A DNA stretch of 51,816 nt, taken from Leucobacter salsicius M1-8. GTDB lineage: Bacteria; Actinomycetota; Actinomycetes; Actinomycetales; Microbacteriaceae. Shown in pieces: positions 17,970 to 27,439 of the stretch. The stretch is from assembly GCF_000350525.1 (NCBI RefSeq), contig NZ_AOCN01000016.1:1-51816 (forward strand), written 5' to 3'. Each line of letters begins with the position of its first letter. The stretch's first letter is position 1. Position numbers and translations under genes: made by a program. The notes beneath the pieces are model-generated. The model worked only from the letters and a program-made list of their open reading frames with translations. It had not been told where the DNA came from and ran no database searches.

Positions 17970-18380
17970 TTTGTAGCGGACATCGAGATAGTTCCAATCG
18001 AGTGAGAAGTAGTGAGATTTCTCGAAGGATCACACGATGACCGCGCTCGCGTCGATAGAGACGAGCTCGATCACAGCGTGTTACACGACTATGCGGAACT
18101 CTGCCTGCCTCGCCCCTTCGCTGTGCGTGGCCCCGTGCAGCGATCTGCGTATTTTGCGTCGACAATGCGGGTAGTTGGGGGTTCCGCTGCGTGATTGCGC
18201 GCGTGAAGAGCTCAACCCTGTCAGTGGAAGTGCGACAACTACGGAGACCGTTGCCACGCTGCAGGGAACTTCGGTTTACTGGCATATGTCCGAAAGCAAC
18301 TCGCTCGAACGACAACGCGGGGCAACGTGAATGCGCAGCCCGGCCCTCAAGCCCACAGTGTTTTGATGCTGTGATCCCCA
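17970..18380. other. Intergenic stretch without a supportable gene
   Basis: Between the IS256 relic and the hairpin before the flavoprotein gene I see no reading frame with convincing coding character in either direction. Frames that cross it are extensions of neighbours or mirror the relic. It is probably insertion-sequence debris and decayed flanking DNA. Confidence 0.5.
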
Positions 18381-18430
18381 AGAACGCCTGCCGGTCCCCA
18401 CCCCACCATACCCGGCGGGCGTTCTCCTTT
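18381..18430. terminator. Hairpin before the flavoprotein gene
   Basis: AGAACGCC and CCGG (18381-18394) pair with CCGG and GGCGTTCT (18412-18425) around a C-rich loop, followed by CCTTTTCC. It has the form of an intrinsic terminator facing the plus direction, perhaps a leftover of a gene lost from the debris upstream, or a barrier protecting the next gene. Confidence 0.6.
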
Positions 18431-18481
18431 TCCGGGGGGCGAGGGACGCTCCAATCAGGGCCCGACGCTACGATCGAAGGC

Positions 18482-19951
18482 ATGACAGGTAATCGCGGCA
18501 CCGCCATCGTCGGGTCTGGCCCCAACGGACTCGCAGCCGCGGTCACCCTGGCCCGGGCGGGTGTTCCAGTCACGGTCTATGAAGCCGCAGAGACGATCGG
18601 CGGCGGCACCCGTACCGCCGAAGTGGTGGAGCCGGGAGTGTTGCACGACGTGTGCTCGGCCATTCACCCCACCGCGCTCGCCACCGGATTCTTCAGAGCG
18701 TTCGAGCTCGAGAAGCGCGTCGGCTTCTCGATCCCCGCAGCCTCCTACGCCAACCCGCTCGACAAAGACGGCGGCAGCCCCGATGGCCGCGCCGCGATCG
18801 CCTACCGCGATCTCGCCCGCACCGCCGAGGAATTGGGCCGCGATGGCAAGGCCTACGCCCGCCTGTACGCCCCGATCCTGCACCGTATGGAGGGCGCGAT
18901 CGACTTCGCGTTTGGCGGCAGCATGCTGCGCTTTCCGAGAGACCCGATCGCAGCTCTGGTGACCGGCCTCGCGACTCTGGAACAAGGCACACCGCTCTGG
19001 AACCTGCGCTTCACAGAGGAGGCCGCTCCGGCGCTGGTCTCGGGCGTCGCCGCCCACAGCATCGGCCGGATGCCTAACCTCGCGACCTCAGCCGTCGGCG
19101 TGATGCTCGGCGCGCTCGGGCACGACCGCGGCTGGCCGGTTCCTATCGGCGGCTCGCGTTCCATTGCCGAGGCAATGGAACGCGACCTCATCGCGCACGG
19201 GGGCCGCATCGAGACGGGCCACGCCATCGACGACGTGCGCGAACTCGACGGGTACACGAGCGTGCTGTTTGACACCTCGGCTCGCGGTCTCGCGAACATC
19301 GCGGGGGAGCGGCTGCCGGCACGGTATGTGCGCGCGCTGCGCCGGTTTCGCTACGGCGACGGTGCAACGAAGGTTGACTTTGTGCTCGACGGGCCGATTC
19401 CGTGGTCTGATCCACGCGTTGCCGAGAGCCCAACGGTGCACCTCGGGGGCTCCCGGGCCGAAGCCGCCCGCGCCGAGGCCGCAGTGGCACGCGGCGCGCA
19501 CCCAGAGCGGCCCTATGTGCTGCTCGCTCAGCCGACGCGATTTGATCCGGATCGCAATGCCCCGAGCAAGAACGCCGTATGGAGCTATACCCACGTCCCA
19601 GCGGGGTCGACGGTCGATGTCACCGAGCGGGTGATCGCCCAGATTGAGCGCTTCGCCCCGGGATTTCGGGATCGGATCACGGCCGTCAAGACCACGACTG
19701 CCGCGGAGCTCGCGAGCTACAACCGCAATTATCACGGCGGCGACTTCAGCGCGGGTGCCGTGACGCTGCCGCAACTGGTGGCGCGACCCACCCTGTCGGC
19801 CACGCCCTGGCGCACTCCCACCAAAGGGCTCTATCTGTGCTCATCATCGACGCCCCCGGGCCCTGGCGTGCACGGGCTCTCGGGGTGGTACGCGGCGCTT
19901 GCGTCGCTGCGCACTGACTACGGGCTGCCCGCCCCGGATCTCGGCCTGTAA
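18482..19951 (+). CDS. Phytoene dehydrogenase-like FAD-dependent oxidoreductase
   Basis: A 489-aa flavoprotein. The dinucleotide-binding fold begins at residue 9 with VGSGPNGLAAAVTLARAG (G11, G13, G16), followed by VYEAAETIGGGTRT, typical of the phytoene desaturase/amine oxidase group. The C-terminus has the FAD-contact block LYLCSSSTPPGPGVHGLSGWYAALASL. Relatives desaturate or isomerise isoprenoids, but many members have no known substrate, and no carotenoid genes are nearby. The ATG at 18482 follows GAAGG and starts right at the fold. An in-frame longer start at 18191 was rejected because the upstream part has no family resemblance. Confidence 0.85.
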   Translation: MTGNRGTAIVGSGPNGLAAAVTLARAGVPVTVYEAAETIGGGTRTAEVVEPGVLHDVCSAIHPTALATGFFRAFELEKRVGFSIPAASYANPLDKDGGSPDGRAAIAYRDLARTAEELGRDGKAYARLYAPILHRMEGAIDFAFGGSMLRFPRDPIAALVTGLATLEQGTPLWNLRFTEEAAPALVSGVAAHSIGRMPNLATSAVGVMLGALGHDRGWPVPIGGSRSIAEAMERDLIAHGGRIETGHAIDDVRELDGYTSVLFDTSARGLANIAGERLPARYVRALRRFRYGDGATKVDFVLDGPIPWSDPRVAESPTVHLGGSRAEAARAEAAVARGAHPERPYVLLAQPTRFDPDRNAPSKNAVWSYTHVPAGSTVDVTERVIAQIERFAPGFRDRITAVKTTTAAELASYNRNYHGGDFSAGAVTLPQLVARPTLSATPWRTPTKGLYLCSSSTPPGPGVHGLSGWYAALASLRTDYGLPAPDLGL

Positions 19952-19980
19952 GCGTTCTGCGCGTGGGACGGGTCGCCTGA

Positions 19981-20045
19981 GAAAATGTGCGGGAAAGAAT
20001 CCGTTATAGACGCATCGTAAAGCGGATTCTTTCCCGCATATTTTC
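19981..20045. repeat. Long palindrome (23-bp arms) between the flavoprotein gene and dnaX
   Basis: Arms at 19981-20003 and 20023-20045 are complementary over 23 bp, with one G-T pair at the seventh position, around a 19-nt loop. The core arm reads GCGGGAAAGAATCCG. The structure lies 30 bp after the stop of the flavoprotein gene and about 100 bp before dnaX. The outer part of each arm is AT-rich, so it could act as a terminator in both directions, but the arm length is well above the usual size. Confidence 0.75.
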
Positions 20046-20141
20046 ACGGTCAGGCGCGTCACGGGGGTCGCGTGTGACCCCAGACGGAGTGGCCTGTGAA
20101 TAAGTCACGCGGGTGTCGGTGGCCGCAGGTACGATAGATCC

Positions 20142-23100
20142 GTGGTTGCCGCACTGTATCGCCGTTATCGGCCAGAGTCCTTTTCCGAGATGATCGGCCA
20201 GTCTCAGGTGACTGAACCGCTTATGACGGCGCTTCGGAATGGCCGAGTCGGGCACGCGTACCTGTTTAGCGGCCCGCGTGGCTGCGGCAAGACGACCTCG
20301 GCCCGTATCCTTGCGCGCTGCCTCAACTGTGTTGAGGGGCCCACCGACACCCCGTGCAACGTGTGCCCGAGCTGCATTGAGCTCAGCCGCGATGGCGGCG
20401 GATCGCTCGACGTCGTCGAGATTGACGCGGCGAGCCACGGTGGCGTTGACGACGCCCGCGATCTGCGCGAGCGCGCCGTGTTCGCGCCCGCCCGTGACCG
20501 CTTCAAGATCTTCATCATTGACGAGGCCCACATGGTGACCTCGGCAGGCTTCAACGCTCTGCTCAAGATCGTGGAGGAGCCGCCGCCGCACGTGAAGTTT
20601 GTGTTCGCGACTACCGAGCCCGAGAAGGTCATCGGCACGATTCGCTCGCGTACCCACCACTACCCGTTCCGGTTGATCGCACCGGGCACCCTGATCGACT
20701 ACGTGCAGGAGCTCTGTAACTCCGAGGGCGTGCAGGTCGAACCCGGCGTGCTGCCACTCGTGGTGCGCGCGGGCGGCGGGTCCGTGCGCGACACCCTCTC
20801 GATTCTTGATCAGCTGATCGCGGGCTCCGAGGGCACCCTGGTCACAGCCGACCGTGCCGCCGGGCTCCTAGGTTTCACGGGCAGCGAGCTGCTCGACGAG
20901 GTAGTTGCGGCGTTTGGCGCTCACGACGCGGCCGCGGCCTTCCGTGCCACCGACCGCGTGGTGCAGACCGGGCAAGATCCGCGCCGGTTCGTCGAGGACC
21001 TGCTAGAGCGGCTGCGCGACCTTATTGTCGTGAGCGCCACCACCGTTGAGGGCGCGGCCGCCGTGTTCCGCGGGGTGCCGCAGGATCAGCTCACGCGCAT
21101 GTTTGATCAGGCGCAGCACTTCGGCTCGGGTGAACTGTCGCGCATTGCCGACGTCACAAGCGAGACGCTGGACCGCATGGTGGGGGCGACCGCCCCGAAG
21201 CTGCAACTGGAGCTCATGATCGCTCGTGCGCTCGTCGCGCTCGACGAATTGCGCGCTGGTGCTGGTGCCGGGTTCGGAGCCGGTGCAAACCCGATGGCCG
21301 GGCAGATGGCGAACTCTGCGCAGGCCGGTGCGCAACGTCAGCAGCAGATGCAGCCGGCGCAGCAGCAGTCGCAGCCCGGGTTCCAGAACCCGCAGCGTCC
21401 GCTTGCACAGGCTCCGTCAGCAGCGCCCGTTCAGGCACAAACCCCTGTTCAGCCGCAGGCCGCCGCTGTGGATCCGATCTCAGCACTGGCCGCCGCACGT
21501 AGTGCGGTGACGCAGGCTCCTGCTGTACAGCCTCCGGTTGCACAAGCTCCGGTAGCGCCGTCGGGTGCTGCCGCGCCTACCTCGGGCCAGCCCACATCGA
21601 CGCCGAACGCGGCCCAGACCGCCGCTTCGGTGCGCGACTTCTTGCGTGGGGATGTGGCGGGTGCTCAGCCGGTACAACAGCAGCCTGCCCAACCACGGGC
21701 GGATCAGGCACAGCCGGTCCAGGCTCCTCAGCCACAGCCTGCACAGCCTGCAGCCGCAAGGCCGGCGGTAGACGGTTCGGCACCCCACCCCAACGAGGGC
21801 GCAGCCGGGTTCGGCCGACCCATCTCTGACATTTTGAGCGCCGCACAGATTGCGAGCATCGGCACGGAGCCGACGAAGCCGGCTCCCGCAGCGGCGGCGC
21901 CCGCCCCCGCGCAGCAGACGGCAGCTCCCGGCCAGCCCGCACCGAGCCAGCCTGCGCCGAGCCAGCCTGCTGGCACGCAGCCAGGCGCCCCCGTGTCCAG
22001 CCCTGAGGTCGGCGCCGCAGACGTAGACGCTGAGCAGGAAGACGAGTTGGCCGGCGGCTTCAGCGACCTGCTCGAGGTGTGGCCCGACCTGCTCGAGGAG
22101 ATTCTCGAGCAGAATCGCGACGCTTGGAACGCCGTGAAGTCGGTGCAGCCGCTCTCGCTCGAGGGTGATGTGCTCACCGTGGGCATGACGTCTCGCTCAG
22201 ACCTCGAGTCGTTCAAGGCGGCTGGCGCAGGCCCCCTGCGTGAGGCAATCCTCTCCGCCGTTGGTATTACGGTGAGGTACGTACCGCGCCCGATCCAGCC
22301 GGGTACCGCGCCAGCAGGCGCGGCACAGCCCAGCGAGTCGGCGGATCCCGCCGCAGAGGAGCCCCACCGAGCCCCGTTAGCGTCACCCGCAACACAGAAC
22401 CCTGAACCGGGGGGCAACGCGTCGACGAGCAGTAGCGATCCCGTCGAACGCGCCGCCGCCCGGCTGAGTGCGCTCGGCCCGGCACTGGCCGCCCCTGCGT
22501 GGGCGGATCCCGTGCGTGAACCGGCTTCCGCGCCGGCACCCACATCGTCCGCGCCTCCGACGGTGCCTGCGCCCGCCGCTGCCCCGGTGACCTCGGGGAC
22601 ACCTGCGCCGGCCGCTCCCGCTCCCGTGTCTGTTGCCCCTGCTCCTCCGGCGCGACAGGTCGCGGAACCCGAGGGAGCAGCCGCTGCTCAGGACAGCCCT
22701 GCAGCACACGTTTCAGGATCAACGGCTGACGCTGACCCGGCGCCCGAGGCGCAGCAGACTCCAACGGAGACTCACGCGTCGTCCCAGCCTGCTCCGGCTG
22801 AACCCACACCTGAAGTGCAGCCGGCACCGCCCGTGCCCGCAGAACCGACACCGCCGGTAGCCCCGCAGCGCCCGGCGCCCCACGCGCCTGCAGCGTTTGA
22901 CGACCCGTATGCGAACGATCCGTACGCGGGCGAACCGAGCGATGACGCAGACGGTGACCCGTATGCGACGGCAGCGCCACGCGATTTCGCACCCGCCGCC
23001 CCGGCAGCGCCCGCATCACCGGAAGTACCGGCTGCCCCGGCACCCGCGCCGACTCCGGCCCAGGTGACCGCCGATCCGGCGCCGCAGCAAGCAGCACCGC

Positions 23101-23243
23101 AGCCAGAAACTCCGCAAGCACCAGCCGCGGCCAACACGGCATCGCCGCGGTTCACGCGCTACGGTGAAGCCGTCGTGCGCGAGACGCTGGGCGCGCGCTT
23201 CGTCGAGGAGCTGCCGATCGCTCCGGCGAACCCGCAAGACTAG
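20142..23243 (+). CDS. dnaX: DNA polymerase III subunits gamma and tau
   Basis: A 1033-aa clamp-loader subunit. Walker A GPRGCGKT is at 44-51, zinc-binding cysteines at C63, C72, C75 and C78, and Walker B D127-E128-A129-H130. Domain III ends near 370. After it come some 250 residues rich in Pro, Ala and Gln, a conserved tau-like domain (around 630-720: FSDLLEVWPDLLEEILEQNRDAWNAVKSVQPLSLEGDVLTVGM), another Pro/Ala-rich stretch of about 260 residues with several DPYA units, and a conserved end (RFTRYGEAVVRETLGARFVEE). It loads the sliding clamp and links polymerases to the helicase. The extended low-complexity linkers make it long. GTG start; recR follows. Confidence 0.96.
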   Translation: MVAALYRRYRPESFSEMIGQSQVTEPLMTALRNGRVGHAYLFSGPRGCGKTTSARILARCLNCVEGPTDTPCNVCPSCIELSRDGGGSLDVVEIDAASHGGVDDARDLRERAVFAPARDRFKIFIIDEAHMVTSAGFNALLKIVEEPPPHVKFVFATTEPEKVIGTIRSRTHHYPFRLIAPGTLIDYVQELCNSEGVQVEPGVLPLVVRAGGGSVRDTLSILDQLIAGSEGTLVTADRAAGLLGFTGSELLDEVVAAFGAHDAAAAFRATDRVVQTGQDPRRFVEDLLERLRDLIVVSATTVEGAAAVFRGVPQDQLTRMFDQAQHFGSGELSRIADVTSETLDRMVGATAPKLQLELMIARALVALDELRAGAGAGFGAGANPMAGQMANSAQAGAQRQQQMQPAQQQSQPGFQNPQRPLAQAPSAAPVQAQTPVQPQAAAVDPISALAAARSAVTQAPAVQPPVAQAPVAPSGAAAPTSGQPTSTPNAAQTAASVRDFLRGDVAGAQPVQQQPAQPRADQAQPVQAPQPQPAQPAAARPAVDGSAPHPNEGAAGFGRPISDILSAAQIASIGTEPTKPAPAAAAPAPAQQTAAPGQPAPSQPAPSQPAGTQPGAPVSSPEVGAADVDAEQEDELAGGFSDLLEVWPDLLEEILEQNRDAWNAVKSVQPLSLEGDVLTVGMTSRSDLESFKAAGAGPLREAILSAVGITVRYVPRPIQPGTAPAGAAQPSESADPAAEEPHRAPLASPATQNPEPGGNASTSSSDPVERAAARLSALGPALAAPAWADPVREPASAPAPTSSAPPTVPAPAAAPVTSGTPAPAAPAPVSVAPAPPARQVAEPEGAAAAQDSPAAHVSGSTADADPAPEAQQTPTETHASSQPAPAEPTPEVQPAPPVPAEPTPPVAPQRPAPHAPAAFDDPYANDPYAGEPSDDADGDPYATAAPRDFAPAAPAAPASPEVPAAPAPAPTPAQVTADPAPQQAAPQPETPQAPAAANTASPRFTRYGEAVVRETLGARFVEELPIAPANPQD

Positions 23244-23276
23244 CCCGACGAAGCAGCAACACTCACCACCGAAGGG

Positions 23277-23879
23277 ATGCCCGTGTACGACGGCATTGTG
23301 CAAGACCTGATCGACGAGTTCGGTCGGCTCCCCGGCATCGGGCCGAAGTCGGCCCAGCGTATCGCGTTTCACATTCTGCAGACGCAGAGCTTCGACGTGA
23401 CACGTCTCGCCGAACTCCTCTCCGAGGTGCGCGAACGCGCGCGCTTTTGCGAGGTGTGCGGCAACATCACCGAGAGCGAGCGCTGCTCGATCTGCAGCGA
23501 CCCGCGCCGCGACCAGACTCTGATCTGCGTGGTCGAGGAGTCCAAGGACGTCGTCGCGATCGAGCGCACACGGCAGTTTCGCGGGCTCTACCACGTGCTC
23601 GGCGGCGCGATCAGCCCGATCGACGGCATCGGGCCTGACGATCTGTCGATCCCTGCGCTCATGCGCCGGATCGGCGACGCCGAGATCCAAGAGGTCATCA
23701 TCGCAACCGACCCGAACCTTGAGGGCGAAGCGACGGCGGCCTACCTGTCCCGTTTGCTCACGGCCATCGAAGTGCCCGTGTCACGCCTCGCGTCGGGCCT
23801 GCCAGTGGGCGGAGACCTCGAATTTGCCGACGAGGTCACCCTCGGTCGCGCCTTTGAGGGCCGCCGCAAGGTGGAGTAG
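23277..23879 (+). CDS. recR: Recombination mediator protein RecR
   Basis: A 200-aa protein of normal size. N-terminal helix-hairpin-helix ([17 protein letters not shown]), four-cysteine zinc finger at C58, C61, C70 and C73, then a Toprim domain ([16 protein letters not shown]) and the C-terminal [19 protein letters not shown] motif. With RecF and RecO it loads RecA on gapped DNA. It follows dnaX by 33 bp, the standard dnaX-recR arrangement, with GAAGGG before the ATG. Confidence 0.97.
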   Translation: MPVYDGIVQDLIDEFGRLPGIGPKSAQRIAFHILQTQSFDVTRLAELLSEVRERARFCEVCGNITESERCSICSDPRRDQTLICVVEESKDVVAIERTRQFRGLYHVLGGAISPIDGIGPDDLSIPALMRRIGDAEIQEVIIATDPNLEGEATAAYLSRLLTAIEVPVSRLASGLPVGGDLEFADEVTLGRAFEGRRKVE

Positions 23880-23891
23880 CGCCGGCTGATT

Positions 23892-23912
23892 GTTGCCCTG
23901 CATGAAGGCAAC
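23892..23912 (+). other. Short inverted repeat between recR and lysC
   Basis: GTTGCC and GGCAAC flank a 9-nt loop. There is no T-run. It lies about 80 bp before the lysC start and might be an operator or a weak terminator. Confidence 0.35.
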
Positions 23913-23990
23913 TCGAAGGTCATATGTGCATAGACCCTAATGCGGTTCGCTAGACTGGACGCTGGCGTAGAAATTTGAGGAGGAACCCGC

Positions 23991-25268
23991 GTGGCTTTGA
24001 TCGTGCAGAAGTTCGGGGGTTCGTCAGTATCTGACGCCGAAAGTATTAAGCGCGTCGCGAAGCGCATCGTTGAGACCCGCAGGGCGGGCAACGAGGTCGT
24101 TGTCGCGGTGAGCGCCATGGGCGACACTACCGATGAACTGATGGATCTGGCGGCCGAGTGCACGCCAATCCCTGCCCCGCGAGAACTCGACATGCTGCTT
24201 ACCGCGGGTGAGCGCATCTCAATGGCCCTGCTTGCCATGACCATTAAAGGCATGGGCATCGAGGCGCTGTCCTTCACCGGCAGCCAGGCGGGCATGATTA
24301 CGACCGCCGAGCACGGTGCCGCAAAGATCGTTGACGTGACGCCGGGCCGCGTGCGCGAGGCGCTCGACCAGGGCGCTGTCGCCATCGTTGCGGGCTTCCA
24401 GGGCTTCAACCGTGACTCGCGTGACATCACCACGCTCGGCCGCGGCGGTTCAGACACCACCGCTGTCGCGCTCGCGGCCGCGCTCAACGCCGACGTGTGC
24501 GAGATTTACACCGACGTTGACGGCATCTTCACCACCGATCCGCGCGTGGTTGCCAAGGCTCGTAAGATTGACGCGATTACGGCCGAGGAAATGCTCGAGC
24601 TCGCGGCTTCGGGTGCGAAGGTGCTGCACCTGCGCGCGGTTGAGTACGCCCGCAGGCACGGTGTCGTGCTGCACGTCCGCTCGTCGTTCTCCGGCGAAGA
24701 GGGCACTATCGTTTACGACCCCGCCAAGGGGCACCCGAAGGGAGATCAAGTGGAAGACTCGATCATCACTGGTATCGCCGCTGAAAAGAGCGAGGCGAAG
24801 ATTACTGTCGGCGGCGTCCCAGATGTCCCAGGTAAGGCCGCGCAGATCTTCGACATCGTCGCGAAGACGAAGGCGAACATCGACATGATCGTGCAGAACG
24901 TGTCGGCTGCCGACACGAACCGCACCGACATCTCGTTCACGCTGCCCCTCGGCGACGGTAAGCGCGTCATTGACGCCCTCGAAGCTGAGCGCGAGGCGCT
25001 CGAGTTTGAGGCGCTGCAGTACGACGACCAGATCGCCAAGGTTGCGGTCGTGGGCGCAGGTATGCGCACCAACTCCGGCGTCTCGGCGAAGCTGTTCCGC
25101 ACCCTCTTCGAGGCTGGCATCAACATCGAAATGATCTCGACCTCCGAGATTCGTATTTCGGTCGTGACCCGCGCCGACCTGATGGACAAGGCTGTGCAGG
25201 TGCTGCACACCGCGTTCGGGCTCGACGCAGACCATGACGCCACCGTCTACGCGGGCACCGGCCGCTAG
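23991..25268 (+). CDS. lysC: Aspartate kinase
   Basis: A 425-aa aspartokinase, the first step of the Lys/Met/Thr/Ile and diaminopimelate pathway. The N-terminal catalytic domain starts VQKFGGSSV and includes the [28 protein letters not shown] region and the EIYTDVDG motif. Two ACT regulatory domains follow from about residue 265 ([21 protein letters not shown] and [19 protein letters not shown]). GAGGAGG precedes the GTG start. asd follows after about 90 bp, so the two enzymes are likely coexpressed. The layout matches the corynebacterial lysC-asd operon, including an internal start (separate entry). Confidence 0.96.
   Translation: MALIVQKFGGSSVSDAESIKRVAKRIVETRRAGNEVVVAVSAMGDTTDELMDLAAECTPIPAPRELDMLLTAGERISMALLAMTIKGMGIEALSFTGSQAGMITTAEHGAAKIVDVTPGRVREALDQGAVAIVAGFQGFNRDSRDITTLGRGGSDTTAVALAAALNADVCEIYTDVDGIFTTDPRVVAKARKIDAITAEEMLELAASGAKVLHLRAVEYARRHGVVLHVRSSFSGEEGTIVYDPAKGHPKGDQVEDSIITGIAAEKSEAKITVGGVPDVPGKAAQIFDIVAKTKANIDMIVQNVSAADTNRTDISFTLPLGDGKRVIDALEAEREALEFEALQYDDQIAKVAVVGAGMRTNSGVSAKLFRTLFEAGINIEMISTSEIRISVVTRADLMDKAVQVLHTAFGLDADHDATVYAGTGR
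24750..25268 (+). CDS. lysC: Probable internal start for the aspartate kinase beta subunit
   Basis: Inside lysC, in the same frame, GGGAG at 24740-24744 lies five bases before a GTG at codon 254. Translation from it gives a 172-residue protein of only the ACT domains, beginning [17 protein letters not shown]. In Corynebacterium glutamicum and Bacillus, lysC makes alpha and beta subunits this way, and the corynebacterial beta subunit begins at the equivalent position and is about the same length. The alpha2-beta2 enzyme is the feedback-regulated form. Use of this start here is inferred. Confidence 0.6.
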   Translation: MEDSIITGIAAEKSEAKITVGGVPDVPGKAAQIFDIVAKTKANIDMIVQNVSAADTNRTDISFTLPLGDGKRVIDALEAEREALEFEALQYDDQIAKVAVVGAGMRTNSGVSAKLFRTLFEAGINIEMISTSEIRISVVTRADLMDKAVQVLHTAFGLDADHDATVYAGTGR

Positions 25269-25297
25269 CCCATACTTCTCACACACGTTGTCAGTGG

Positions 25298-25327
25298 GCG
25301 CGCGGTACGTTTCTTCGTACCGCGCGC
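25298..25327. other. Perfect 12-bp hairpin between lysC and asd
   Basis: GCGCGCGGTACG, a TTTCTT loop and CGTACCGCGCGC. No T-run follows, so it is probably not a simple terminator. It may stabilise or process the lysC-asd transcript, or tune the ratio of the two enzymes. Confidence 0.65.
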
Positions 25328-25361
25328 TCGCGCGTATCTACACAGAACAGGAACACATTAG

Positions 25362-26423
<1,062 letters not shown>

Positions 26424-26436
26424 GGACTCCTCACGC

Positions 26437-26479
26437 AAAAATCTCGGGCCGGATCAACTTGATCCGGCCCGAGATTTTT
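26437..26479. terminator. Bidirectional terminator between asd and the metallophosphoesterase gene
   Basis: Perfect 19-bp arms (26437-26455 and 26461-26479) with an AACTT loop. The arms begin with AAAAA and end with TTTTT, so it works on both strands, as needed between these convergent genes. Confidence 0.93.
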
Positions 26480-26509
26480 GTTTGCTAGAAGCAGTGAGCG
26501 CCCCTGGCG

Positions 26510-27436
26510 CTAGTTCGTGGCCTCGAGCGTGAGCAGGCTCGCCTCAGGCCGGCACGCGAAGCGTATGGGCGCATAGATCGAGTTGCCGAGGCCGGCACTC
26601 ACATTCAGGAACGCCGCGCGGTGGGCGTCGTACCAGACGCTCAAGCCGCGCGCCTGCGCGTTCGGGAGGTCGCAGTTCGCGGTGAGCGCGCCCACTCCGG
26701 GCAGTCGCACCTGGCCGCCGTGGGTGTGGCCCGCGAGAATCACGTCTGCGCCATCATCAAGCAGTTCGCCGAGCGGAGCCTGGTAGGGCGCATGAAGCAC
26801 GCCCAGGCGCAGTGGACGGGGCGCTGAGGGGAGCGTCTCGAGGCCTGCGAGGCTCTCGCGCATGCGATTCACGTCGTCATAGCGAATGTGGGGGTCGTTG
26901 AGCCCCAGCAACTGCACGTCGGTGCCGCGCAGCGTGAGCGCCGTGGCCGCGTTATTGATGTTGATTGCCCCCAGGCCCTCGAGGCCATCCGTAAGCGCCC
27001 GGTTGTCGACGTCGGGCGTGCGCGTCGCCATCCGGCTCGGCTCCAGCAGATACTTCACCGGATCCTTGAAGATCGGGCCGTAGTAGTCGTTGGACCCGTG
27101 CACGAACACGGTCGGCGCGGCCTCAATGAGCGGCTGGAGCGCGTAGAGCAGCGCGCCACGCGCCTGGATGTGCCCCATCAGGTCACCAGTCAGCACGACG
27201 AGATCCGGCGCAAGAGCTGCGAGCGAGCGCACCCAGTCGATCTTGCGCGCCTGCCAGGGCGCGAGATGCAGGTCTGACAGCTGCAGCACCCGCAGCGGGG
27301 CTGCCCCCGGGGCGAGCACCGGCAGGGTATGCCGGCGTACGGTAAACAGTTGCCGTTCGATGAGAGTCGACCAAACGGCGACGCCCGCCGCGGCAGCTCC
27401 CAGAGCTACCGCGGCGGGCTTCATGCCTGACGCCAT
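26510..27436 (-). CDS. Membrane-anchored metallophosphoesterase
   Basis: A 308-aa calcineurin-like phosphoesterase. One N-terminal hydrophobic helix (residues about 7-25) is followed by the metal-site motifs LSDLHLAPWQ, LTGDLMGH, HGSNDYYGP (in place of the usual GNHD) and AGHTHGGQV. The arrangement resembles YkuE/YaeI-type enzymes that act on lipid-like phosphoesters; the substrate is not known. It begins three bases after the stop of the PBP gene on the same strand, so it is translated from the same transcript, suggesting a role near the cell wall. Confidence 0.88.
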   Translation of the reverse strand: MASGMKPAAVALGAAAAGVAVWSTLIERQLFTVRRHTLPVLAPGAAPLRVLQLSDLHLAPWQARKIDWVRSLAALAPDLVVLTGDLMGHIQARGALLYALQPLIEAAPTVFVHGSNDYYGPIFKDPVKYLLEPSRMATRTPDVDNRALTDGLEGLGAININNAATALTLRGTDVQLLGLNDPHIRYDDVNRMRESLAGLETLPSAPRPLRLGVLHAPYQAPLGELLDDGADVILAGHTHGGQVRLPGVGALTANCDLPNAQARGLSVWYDAHRAAFLNVSAGLGNSIYAPIRFACRPEASLLTLEATN

Positions 27437-27439
27437 GTG

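Noticed and set aside
18191..18481. N-terminal extension of the flavoprotein gene
   Set aside because: The upstream part crosses a terminator-like hairpin and contains no flavoprotein sequence; the Rossmann fold starts at the ATG 18482.
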